From NCBI RefSeq assembly GCF_003171515.1, contig NC_089399.1:620001-684000 (forward strand): 64,000 nt of DNA, in the 5' to 3' direction. The notes under the pieces were generated by a model that was given only the letters and a program-made list of their open reading frames with translations, did not search any database and was not told the origin of the DNA. Shown here piece by piece: positions 11,139 to 20,865 of this stretch. The translations under genes were made by a program, and so were the position numbers. How positions within the stretch are numbered: the first letter of the stretch is position 1; each line of letters opens with the position of its first letter. This DNA is from Pyrenophora tritici-repentis. Lineage: Eukaryota; Ascomycota; Dothideomycetes; Pleosporales; Pleosporaceae.

Positions 11139-11971
11139 ATGCACTTCTCACACCTCTTCGCCGCTTTGACAAGCTTAAGTCCGTACCATGAACCTTCACA
11201 GTACATTCACTTCCCACTAAAAAACCCTCAGCCTACGCATCTCCAGCCCCTAACCCACACACCCTTTCCCCGCGATCCACAAGCTACCACGACACCGAAA
11301 CAGGCTTCACATTCTCCGAAACCAAGGCCGCCGCAACCCTCACCTCCAACATAGTCTACCGCATTGCGCAACCCGCAAATGTCCCCGCCAACACACCCTA
11401 CGACATCGTCCTCCAAGTCGTAGCTCCAATCTCGCTCGGCTGGGTGGGATTAGCCTGGGGCGGGGGTATGATACGAAATCCGCTCACGGTAGGATATCCG
11501 AATGGGAACAAAGCTTCTACTGTGTCTTCAAGATGGGCTACGTATGTACATCCACTTCCCACTACCAAAGCCACCCTACGCAATTCCCACAAACATCCAA
11601 AATTAGAAACACCCAACTAACACCCTCCATCACACAGCTCCCACTCCACACCCTCCGCCTATCCCTCCGCAACCTTAACCTCCCTCCGCACGGGCAACAA
11701 ATCAAACTCAACACACTACCAATACACCGTTCAATGCAGCGGCTGCACCTCGTACACGAGTGCCTCCGGCGCCGTCGTCATCGACCCCACAGGTAGTCGG
11801 CGATTTGGTTTCGCGTGCTCGCAGAGTAAAGTGAGTAACCCCGGTAGTGCGACGGCGAGTATCCCGGTACACGATGTGTATGGGTATATTACGCATGATT
11901 TTGCCGCCGGCGCGAATTCGGGGTGGGACGCGTTGCTCGCTAGGAATGGGGGGAGGAATATGACGGTCTAG
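11139..11971 (+). CDS. Secreted stand-alone CDH-type cytochrome domain protein
   Basis: Probable extracellular b-type cytochrome of the cellobiose-dehydrogenase cytochrome (DOMON-like) family. In CDH this domain passes electrons to lytic polysaccharide monooxygenases; here it is not fused to a dehydrogenase. Three exons: 11139-11178, 11232-11541 and 11638-11971, giving 227 residues. A signal peptide is formed across intron 1 (MHFSHLFAALTSL then TYAS). The domain starts with TETGFTFSE and contains GWVGLAWGGGM, the segment bearing the heme-ligand methionine in CDH. A paired cysteine motif (CSGCTS) and a late THDF segment follow; that His is a candidate second ligand. The protein ends soon after, without a linker or carbohydrate-binding module. 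The intron 1 donor is GTCCGT, unusual but needed to make the frame and signal peptide. Confidence 0.75.
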
Positions 11972-12871
11972 TTGGGGGATAGAGGGGAAGGGTGGAGTGG
12001 AGAGGGGGATTGTTACTGTGGTTTAGGAGGGGGAGGTGTAGGGGGAAGGATGGAGGAGTGCTTAGAGGGAATGATGGAGAAGAGATTGGATGTATATGCT
12101 GGAATAGAGATAAGAGCTGAATATATATTTCCGTTTTGTTGCGGGAAGTTTTCCATTCGCTGAAAAGAATAGAGTTTACGAAAGACAATGCTTCGAGGAG
12201 ACGACTAACTATGCACTGATTGTGCGTTCGGAGTAAGCACTTAGATGCAGATGAGACAAAGAAAGCGAAGTCGATTTTGGCATGTATCCAACATGCTAGA
12301 AGTCTGCGCATTGTACAACTCTCCAGCTTCTCACCCATGGTTTACAGAAGCGTTTGACACCCCCAGAGTAAGCAGTGATCGAATCGAGCCCACAACCAAC
12401 ATCTTTGCGAACAAGCACAAACAAGCAACACAAGAAGAATGAAGCTGACTGCAGATCAATTCAAGTTGGCAGTCAGCATACATATGTCACCTTGTTATTT
12501 TGAGAAACACCGGGTGGTCTGGCACGGCACCGCGACGTACGCATTCATGAAGATCCCGAGTCAGGGCTTCCATGATGTTGTGAAGACTAACCTGTAAGAA
12601 TAGCTGCAGAGATGCCCCGCGCGGCGTCCGGCAATCGTATCTTGCTCCACGCGAAAGAGGGGAAAAAGTAATCGCGGGCAAGTTCTGGGCCCGGCGCGTG
12701 GAAGATCGTAAGCTGACTGTGCAACGAGTCTCCGAGATTATACCAACCTACCAAACCTCGTAACAATTTTCTCTTATCGAATGGGATCTGCACAGTACAC
12801 GGATTATTGGAATTTTGAGTACAGCCAGTTTCACACGGACGGCAGGAGCCGAATGGGTAGCTATCAGCAAG
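11972..12871. other. Intergenic, no gene recognised
   Basis: The region is purine-rich just after the cytochrome stop. Short frames at 11940-12338 and 12587-12886 (-) have no recognisable features. It ends at the MITE-like element. Confidence 0.4.
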
Positions 12872-13041
12872 CACAGTCCGCAACAATCAATTAAGTGGGT
12901 CCTAGAAGGTTCAGATTGGATTGATTGATTACCGCTTTAAGCCTAGTAGTTACCTATAGGAGTTTAAGCCCTACCTAGATAGGTAAGTGGGTCTAGGAGA
13001 GTGACCGGATTGAATTGATTGTTGCGGAGTCTATCAGCAAG
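12861..13041. mobile_element. MITE-like element with terminal inverted repeats and flanking direct repeats
   Basis: Perfect 16-bp inverted repeats, TCCGCAACAATCAATT at 12877-12892 and its reverse complement at 13013-13028, enclose about 120 bp without coding capacity. An 11-bp direct repeat, CTATCAGCAAG, lies just outside at 12861-12871 and 13031-13041, as expected of a target-site duplication. A few bases separate it from the perfect inverted repeat on each side, so the element ends may be 12872 and 13030 with slightly imperfect outer inverted repeats. The interior also contains an imperfect direct repeat (AAGTGGGTC at both ends). Short size, inverted termini and duplicated target suggest a non-autonomous DNA transposon. 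The 11-bp duplication length would suit a Mutator-like family, but this is inference. Confidence 0.6.
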
Positions 13042-13334
13042 AGTCGAGGGTGCTTCATCGGCGACATCTCAAGCCTCACTCAGTAGGCTGCCTGACTAGT
13101 TCGCATTTGGTGTTATGATGAACTTGAACACGCGTAACATGAGGTCACACAGTATGGTCGATTGAGTGTTTGTTGAAGATAAAAGGTGCTCGGTCTGCCG
13201 CTTTTGTGTTTTGTTGTCGTCTAACTCATCTGCTCCACACAACATCTCTCTTCGAAGCAAATCATCATAACAATATCAATTACCAAACCTTTCACCAAAC
13301 TCTTCCTATCCAGACAAACAAAACGACAATCAAA

Positions 13335-13708
13335 ATGCGTTTCATCTTCGCCATCATCGTCCTTGCTACCTCCATGCTCGGCGGGACACTAGCGGACTGC
13401 AACTCAAACCGTTGCACTGCATGCGCTGCCCAGTGTAAAACTTCCGAGTATGTCTCAATACTATATACATCTTTTACCCCCAGTATCAACTCTTCACTAA
13501 CATCGTCTATAGCTGCGGTAAGTTTTGTCTCTTACGGTATTATAGCAGCAAGATGCTTCATCACCCCTTTGCCGCAACAAGACATGTGGACTATATACTA
13601 ATTATCTCTCTTTTCTACTGTGTAGATAAGGGTTGCGCCAAGGCGTACGGATGCGGTGAGGGTTGTGACACGGGAGTCGGACATCGTGTTCGAGGTTTCC
13701 AGGCATAG
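13335..13708 (+). CDS. Small cysteine-rich secreted protein with a 5-nt micro-exon
   Basis: Unrecognised family; a predicted secreted peptide of 66 residues. Exons are 13335-13447, 13513-13517 (5 nt) and 13626-13708. A signal peptide of about 19-20 residues (MRFIFAIIVLATSMLGGTLA) is followed by a mature part with eight cysteines within about 35 residues, spaced as CNSNRC, CAAQC, CDKGC and CGEGC. The micro-exon CTGCG is flanked by a TATAG acceptor and a GTAAGT donor. It is needed to join the frame and supplies one cysteine. Skipping it shifts the frame and loses the cysteine-rich tail. Small, cysteine-rich and secreted is the usual profile of fungal antimicrobial or host-interacting proteins, but no homology is claimed. 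Confidence 0.6.
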
Positions 13709-15161
13709 GGGATTGTTTGAGGGATCTTGGATTTCTGGGGCCGTAGGGGCAACACTCGTTACTTGATTTCCTGGCTTCAACATTGAAGTTTTCGTACTAA
13801 AAATCCGACAAAAGATGAGCTTTCGCCAGCTCAAAAACGCTCATTCATTAGGTCGCTGTTTGTTGCCGCGTAATGATTGCTTGGTTCCGTCATATATCCA
13901 ATTTTGACTGAGTGTTTTGAACATAAAATGTTCTCTTTCCCTGTGATTTTACGTGACGATGGGTTTCCTACTCGCTTTGCCGCGAGTTCTATCCATAGCT
14001 GCCCAGGTGTATGTGTAAGGGGCTAGACCCCAGCGGCCGTATCGATGACGATACGCAGATGACTGATCAAGAGATGCCTTGTAACAGAGTGGGTTTGACA
14101 AAGAGCTACGGAAGGATGCAGGCTGTAGATATATACATGGCCGGACCGAAGACGGGCCGAAGTCGAATCAGATGGATGCTGAAAGAAACCTATAGATACA
14201 TCTCGAAGGAATCGCATGACGACAGCTACGCTCACAGCGTAGCGCATGTAGCAGGCTCAGCCTGTTACAGTATGGAAGTAAATAGCTTATCAGCTTCTCT
14301 TTCCGTTGTGTGTACAACCAGAATATGTAACCATGGATTTTTTTACTACATACAGGAGGTAATTGCGAGTCGACATCTCAATGCTTAATGGGCTGTGGTC
14401 AAGGGGATGAAACGTTGAGTATGGGTCCCTAACGACGATGCGTGATGCAGTCCCTGTAGTTGACATATCATTACCTACATACTCAATCTAAGATCAGTTC
14501 GTGTTGGGATAGAAGTAGTGATAGTAAGGCTGATACGGGTAGTTCGAAGAGTCAGTCGGCTAAGTAATAAGAACTACCAATATGGCGTATTACATCATAT
14601 CATCACGTGAAACCAAAGGTAAGCTCTACAATAAACCCATCACTAAACGTCCAGCCACCAGATAAGTCTTGTTGGAATGTATTCATTTTGTGTAGAGTTT
14701 CTTGGGTGAGAACCTCCAACGCGCAGTTAGGCGGTCGGCTTGACGCTCACATCCTTCACCTTTGACATTGACGGTAGCCGGCCAAAACTATACCCTACAA
14801 CGACGTATTGTAGCAGGTGTGACGCGATCATCCCTAATGCATGTTCTTATCAACATGGAATCCAGACGCATTCGTCTAGACCGTCATCAGATATACCACA
14901 CGAGTCAGTGGCGATATCGGCTATCGTTGTGGAGCCATCCGGCCCATTTGCGGGGACTTGACTTCAACTACATCAACATCACTGTCACCCACGATAAAAG
15001 CTTGATGAACTTCTTAATTCTTTACATTCATTCATGAATCCTCACATGATTCGCCGTGGTCAATCTTCTAGATTCCCGACATTTCTCAGATGATCACTTT
15101 CCAGATCATTGTACAACCCACTCCCCTAAACGCCTTTCGCGCATCGTGCTGGAACTCCAGC
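13709..15161. other. Intergenic, no gene recognised
   Basis: About 1.45 kb. An open frame at 14011-14388 (+) encodes 125 residues without recognisable domain or splice context. No RNA gene or repeat was seen. Confidence 0.4.
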
Positions 15162-16225
15162 TCAAACATCGATGGCATCAACCGTAACGCCCTTGACCCA
15201 AGTGTACTGCATGACACGAGCAACCTCCAGAGCCGACTCGTGCGACGCCAAAGAACCCACCAAGTATAGACTAGCATCGAGACCAGCAGTCACGCCGCCG
15301 GTGGTGATGACACGCATACCGCCCAGAGGCATGGAAGCACGTCTAGCGATGGACTCACGACGGCGAGAGTCGCGTAGAGCGTTGCTGCCCTTGCGAGCAA
15401 TCGACTTCCTACGGGCATGACCGGTGTTGGTGCCCTCTGGAGCGGTGGGGATATCGCGCGACTTCTTGATGATGTACCTGGTATAGTGAGCTGGATGTAT
15501 ACTAAAGTGGCTAGGGCTTACTTACGGGTTGTCGTCGGGGTTCTCGCCCAAGTCGAAGCGAGCGTTGTTGACAACGTATCGCTCCTCCATGACGTCTGTA
15601 CGCATAGACATGTCGCGCCTAGCGGCATCCTGGCATATGGTCTCCAAGCGGACATAGTAGTCTGGATGGGTTGTAGCAGCGAGACCCTCGAGCATGCCTT
15701 GTTGAGCAAGGAGCAGGGCACCGACGTCGATGGCGAGGATGGTGCGCTCCTTGGCTGGGTTCTTCTCTTGAAGCTCGACGTACTTGGTGAGGAGGTCTAG
15801 AGGCTCAGACTTGTTCTTGAGCACATCAAAGACCCCTTCACCACCGGGAACAATGACGACGTCAAAGTCCTCGAGCTCATCGTTGGCGTCCTACAAACAA
15901 AGTCAGCGACTGTCATTGGTATGCCCAACGCAATGCTTACGTCGTAGTCCATGTCAGCCTTGATGGTGAGACCCTGGACGGAAGTCATGGCAGCGGCGGT
16001 GCCTACGAACTGGCAATTGAAAGCCTTGCTGGCTTTAAGTTGTCAGCAAGAGCAATTGAGCCATTGAGCACGCGACTTGCCCTTGTCCTTGGGGTCCTGA
16101 AGGGAGCGGCTCAGGACCTCAAGCGGACCTGCCACGTCGAGCGTGTTGTATCCTGGGAACAGGGCGAACAGCACCTTGACCTGCTCGACAGGGCCATCGG
16201 TGCTGTTCTCAGCGATTGCACTCAT
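15162..16225 (-). CDS. DJ-1/PfpI family protein without the usual nucleophile cysteine
   Basis: A class I glutamine-amidotransferase-like (DJ-1/PfpI) protein of about 305 residues. Exons: 16225-16081, 16032-15941, 15890-15526 and 15477-15162. It starts the fold with VKVLFALFPGYNTLDVAGPLEVL and has the VVIVPGGEG motif. At the nucleophile elbow, where family members have a Cys followed by T-G-A, it reads AIDVGALLLA, placing Asp134 where Cys is expected. Near the C terminus, just before the conserved VITTGGVTAGLDASLYLV block, is a basic serine-rich insertion of about 40 residues with RRKS, RRES and RRAS sequences that resemble basophilic kinase sites. Intron 1 is best read as GC-AG (GCAAGT donor). 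It may be a non-catalytic or regulatory member; actual function unknown. Confidence 0.8.
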
Positions 16226-17042
16226 TGTGAATGATTTGATTTATTTGTTGGGGATGAATTGAGTAGTGGAGAGGATTGAGCATTAAGTTGTCGTGTGAGC
16301 GAGGAGAGGAAGTAATAAGAAAGAGCTCAGCTGTATCAGCCGAGAGGGGTAGCTGCTCGTCCTGATCTCGTGATCGACCGCGTCACAACCTCTCGATTCG
16401 TCCCTTCCCCATACATGCAACCCCGCATTTCGGGCGGGGCAGGCGCGTCGATCGGGCCCCTAGCTCTCCCCCGACTGATACCAACCATCATGTAGTGACA
16501 AGGTGAAAGACAAATTTATTGAGCAAGGGGCCTTGAGCTTGTGCTGTTTTCATGATATTTTCGCGTTGCAGCAAGCTGCGGGTGCTCTACCGTGCGGATA
16601 CATTCATCCAAGTTAACGCGCACAGACCACGCGTTCACGAACAAAGCAAGTGTGATGTCAGCCATGCTACGTGACCAAGCACCTTGAGACGCGTAAATCA
16701 GTCCGAGCAAGAACCTGAATCATGGACCAAGTTTAAGCTCTTGAACTGCAGGATAAGCAGTATGTAAAGTATTGGGCTATGCATCTTGAAAGAGGGGTCG
16801 GCCAATCTATAAAGTTCAGGAGACATTCGAGCACACATTTGAGTGGCTAAGAAACCAGTTCTGGGGTCACCTATGGGACCTTGTAGTATTAGATTCAAGT
16901 GGCTGTAGCAGGTTCATACATACTCTGGTGTAGTCAGTACATATCAAGATCAAGTGGATGCCCTGCTGGCTGTGAGAGCGCACAGACCCCTGCGTTAGCG
17001 CGACATGGTCGAAATGACAGCCGTCAACAACTCAACCGCAAC
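16226..17042. promoter_or_regulatory. Divergent intergenic region, DJ-1-like gene / GPI17
   Basis: About 0.8 kb between head-to-head starts, presumably holding both promoters. A GC-rich stretch lies near 16378-16475. No defined motif is claimed. Confidence 0.35.
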
Positions 17043-18816
17043 ATGGCGACTCCAACAGGGACTGACGCGTCGCTACCGGCCGGGGCGAAAGAGCCGTTGC
17101 CTTCTTCTTCTTCTTCTTCTACTCCATCAATTGTCCCCAAAACTCCAAAACAGCCGCCGCCAGAGTCAAAGCAGAGCTTATTACTGCGACGCCTGTCCAT
17201 TGCCTCGTTCTGGGCTGTAGTTGTCTTCCTCGGTCTACCAATATGGCTCAAGACTACGGCCATTTACAGAGCGGAGCTGCCGCTGCAGGAAATGACGGAT
17301 TGGGCTGAGGGCAAGGTAGGGCGAAAGACCGGATGCAGTCGCATACGAACTAACACAGTTGCAGGTCTGCAAGCCAGTCTTCCCACTTCGAATAGCTGTA
17401 GAGGCCCCAATTCCCGCCTCGGACGCGCACCATCTTCTCCTCACGACGCAACATGCGCTCGATGACATCAATGACTTTTCTGCACACCATCTCCGCTTAA
17501 TGCTTGCCGACCCCCCACAATCGAACACCTCGCAACAAGTCATCTCAGACGGATCAAGTGTCTCGAGCAATGACCGCGACATCGCTTTGGTTGTGCGATT
17601 GATACCTGTCGAAACCGGTGCGACACCGCGATCGCACCTGCAGCCGTATTCACCCACGCTCGACGTATACTACTCGCCAAATCAGATCCCATCGCAGTCT
17701 TCTACTGGCTCGAGTCTCGCTACATTTCTCGCCGAGGAGCTGCGCAGCATATTTACAGAAGAGCAGGCCCAATTGGCGCATGTACTTTCCACTAGCTCCG
17801 GCGCACATCTTGCAAAAGTGAAGGCCCTTTCCCCAGAGACGTCCGCAGAGCTCCAGCGCCAGTCGACCCGCGCACTCAAGTATGCACCTACATACCATCT
17901 GACCTTCTCCCTGTTCACTCCTTCGTTCATTCCCTCACAATGGCAGATCGAGGAAGCACTTGAGAAGCATATGAGTCCCCTTCTCAACGCCTTCTCCGCC
18001 ATTAGCAATTTCACTGTCGACACCCAAGTACAGCTCTACGCCGCCTTCGCCCCTTCTGTTCGCCAACCCGAATATGACGAAGAGAACAAAGCGTGGATGC
18101 TGCGCAAGGAAGATCTGAGTGGCTTTGTCAACGCTGCTGAGTGGCCTCTGAGCCCAAGCATCGGTGAAGGACCCACAGTCAACTTCATTCTATACGTGCC
18201 GGACCATGCGCAGTCTCCGCTTCTAGTCAAGGAGAATGGCGGAAATAGCTGGTTAATTCCACAGTGGGGAGGTGTACATATCTTGAACTTCGAAGAGAAG
18301 ACACCGGAAGGCTTCATAATAGAGACGCCATATGGCCTAACAACAGAGATGCTTGCGCCGGCAATGCACACGTTTTCGAACCAGCTTATTTCCTTGTTCG
18401 GCTTGCCACAAAGTCCGGCTTCCCTACCCCTGCGCATAGCGACCCTCGAGCGCGTACGAGCCGCATCACTCATCTTCTCGGCATCTTCTACATTGGGAGC
18501 ATTGGCTCAGGTCTACCAAAAACTCCCGTCCATTCCAGTTCCTGATAACGTTGCTCAATCTACACACCAAACCATTGCACATCTTCAGCAAGCGTGCGAT
18601 TACTTGAGAGACGGCCGCTTTCCCAGCGCCCTTGAACATGCTCGGGCTGCAGAAGTTGAAGCTGAGAAGGCTTTCTTCGAACGTTCCATGGTTGGCCAGG
18701 TATACTTTCCAGATGAGCATAAGGTTGCCGTCTATCTACCCTTGCTAGGGCCTGTCGCCGTCCCCCTCGTCATGGCCGCTCTGAAGGAATTGAAGTCAGC
18801 ACTAAAGCGCAGTTGA
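17043..18816 (+). CDS. GPI17: GPI transamidase subunit PIG-S/GPI17
   Basis: ER membrane subunit of the complex that attaches GPI anchors to proteins. Two exons, 17043-17315 and 17365-18816, give 574 residues; the intron has a CTAAC branch motif and a CAG acceptor. An N-terminal low-complexity region carries a serine run encoded by a TTC/TCT microsatellite at 17101-17121. A membrane segment (SIASFWAVVVFLGLPIWLKT) near residues 55-73 precedes the ERAELP-like YRAELP motif typical of PIG-S. The long lumenal domain contains FILYVPDHAQSPL and WGGVHILNF-like blocks, and the C terminus ends with a second membrane segment (LPLLGPVAVPLVMAALKEL) and basic residues. This two-membrane-segment layout fits the family. 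Other transamidase subunits are not nearby. Confidence 0.92.
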
Positions 18817-18821
18817 GATCC

Positions 18822-18840
18822 GCACGAACCTAGTTCGTGC
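18822..18840. other. Short inverted repeat just after the GPI17 stop
   Basis: GCACGAAC and GTTCGTGC form perfect 8-bp arms around a 3-nt loop, six bases past the stop codon. In RNA this would be a stable hairpin at the start of the 3' UTR. Chance occurrence is possible. Confidence 0.4.
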
Positions 18841-19409
18841 TAGTATCATTTTTACATCCGGCGGGGTGGAAATTTGGCGCACGAGCAGGGTATGGCTGGA
18901 ATATCACGCGCTCGAATGAGACGCATTGGTGACCTAAGTATGGTGTACGAGGCTTATCCTGCAACAGAATCGCTGGTTGTACGATTTCAGCACGTAGCAC
19001 TCGGGTCGGGTAGCTGCACTAAGGTCCCGCAGCGGGGTAGATGGCGGGTAGTGCTCCACCAGATTACATCCACGTCAGGAGGTTGCTCAATGCCAATACT
19101 TGGGCTATGCGATGTAGCTACCTCTTCTATCATCTCCATCTTCCGCCCACGCGCTTCTATCGTGTTCGTATAGGGCGATTGTACGTACGCCCTTGAATAA
19201 TCTATTTACCATGTCCCGCTATCTGTTGATAAAAACGTGACTACTCAGCCTCGGGCGTACTTTCACCCTCGGCAATTGGGCGACGCTGATGAATGTCTAG
19301 ACTCGTATTCTGTGCGAAAGTTTTGCTCGTTATCTTTCCATGTCTCTTGGACCTCGTCCTATACCACCACTACTGACTTAAGACGAACACGAGAATCTTT
19401 CACTCCAAA
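18841..19409. other. Intergenic between GPI17 and the hydrolase gene
   Basis: About 570 bp holding the 3' UTR of GPI17 and the promoter of the downstream gene. Pyrimidine-rich tracts precede the ATG at 19410. No gene seen. Confidence 0.35.
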
Positions 19410-20727
19410 ATGCCTCTCTCACCCGAAGCCTGTGACTCCATAATCCAAACCCTTGACAAGGCCGTCAAAAATGGCGCCCCAGGCCTCGTCTTTCACGCAA
19501 TTGACAAGTCCGGCGCAACACTAGTCTCACACGCCGCTGGCAACCTCGGCGTGGATACGCCTATCTCCATGAACACCACCGAAACACTCTTCTGGATGGC
19601 CTCGTGTACTAAACTCGTCACTGCAATCGCGATCTTACAGCTCGTTGAACAGGGGGAAATCCCTCTACACGATGAAGAGTGGTTGGCAAAGATAGCACCA
19701 GAAATCAAGGCGAAGAAAGTGTACAGAGCGGGGTCATGGGGAGATGGTGAAGAGCAGGAGAAGGGAATTACGATGAGTATGCTACTAAGTCATACAGCGG
19801 GCTTCGGTTATGGATTCAGTGATGTAAGATGTGTCAACAGAGGAAAAGGATGGATAGAAGGAGCAAGTGGCGACATAAACGAAGTCCTAGACGCACGAAT
19901 GGTGAATCAACCAGGACATGCCTGGGAGTACGGTGTGAGCCCCCTACCTCCCTACCCATTGACCCCAAACCCCCAAATCAAGCTCCATACTGACCACAGT
20001 AAAACAGATAAACATGGATTGGGCCGGAATAATTCTCGAACGCGTAACCAAGCAAACCCTATCTACCTACTTCACCGCTCACATCTTCACCCCTCTCTCC
20101 ATCCCCCCAACCTCCGCAACCTTCTTCCCCCCATCCACTCTGCACCCGCACCTCGCCAAACTCCACACTCGCGACCCCATCACACACGTCCTGTCTGAAC
20201 GCCCCCACCTCTTCCAAGCCGCCCTCTCCTGCCCACCCCAAACTCAACCCTCCTTCTACCAATCCGGCGGCGCAGGTCTCTTCTGCCGCCCAACAGCCTT
20301 CACAACCCTCCTCGCCGTTCTCCTAAACTCCGGCGCCTGCCCGAGCACCAACACTCGCATCCTCGCCCCCTCCTCCGTAGACCTGTTATTCACCAACCAA
20401 ATCCCAACCCAACCCAACTTTGCGCGCGGGAACCCACCGCCGGCGGACGCCAGTCTGGTAAACGAGGCGGATGATATGTATCCGCAGAAGGGCGATCCTG
20501 CGCAGGGGTGGGGGTATGGCGGGTTTTTGACGCTGGAAGAGGGTGAGACGGGGAGGAGTGGGGGCACGATGTGGTGGATGGGACTTGCGAATTGTTTTTG
20601 GTGGGTGGATCGGGAGAGGAGCGTTGCTGGGTGTCTTGGAGCGCAGGTTCTGCCGGGTGGGGATGAACATGTTGTGAGGGCATGGGGGGAGGTTGAAAAG
20701 GGTGTTTATGGGGGGTTGGTTGGGTGA
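19410..20727 (+). CDS. Beta-lactamase-like serine hydrolase (class C / esterase type)
   Basis: Member of the beta-lactamase-related family of esterases and transesterases found widely in fungi. Two exons, 19410-19934 and 20008-20727, give 414 residues. The family nucleophile motif S-x-x-K appears as SCTK (Ser65, Lys68) in FWMASCTKLVTAIAILQLVE. A later LLSHTAGFGYGF block is also typical, and the tyrosine motif appears at the exon junction as EYGINMDWAG (Tyr174). The C-terminal half has QSGGAGLFCRPTAF and WGYGG blocks seen in these hydrolases. No signal peptide is seen, so it is probably intracellular. It converges with the dehydrogenase gene, with 138 bp between stops. Some relatives act in polyketide pathways, but no such cluster is present here, so substrate is unknown. 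Confidence 0.88.
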
Positions 20728-20865
20728 GTAAGCTGGGGATGGGAGGATAGGCGTTAGGGTTAGTTGGGGTTTGTACGAATGACGATAAATGAGATGTGCA
20801 GAATTATCGTTTGGGGGAATGTAAGTTTACCAGGTCTTTCGTAGAAGAAGCCGCCTTTCCAATAC

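Noticed and set aside
14011..14388. 125-codon plus-strand frame
   Set aside because: No recognisable features; likely chance in a gene-free spacer.
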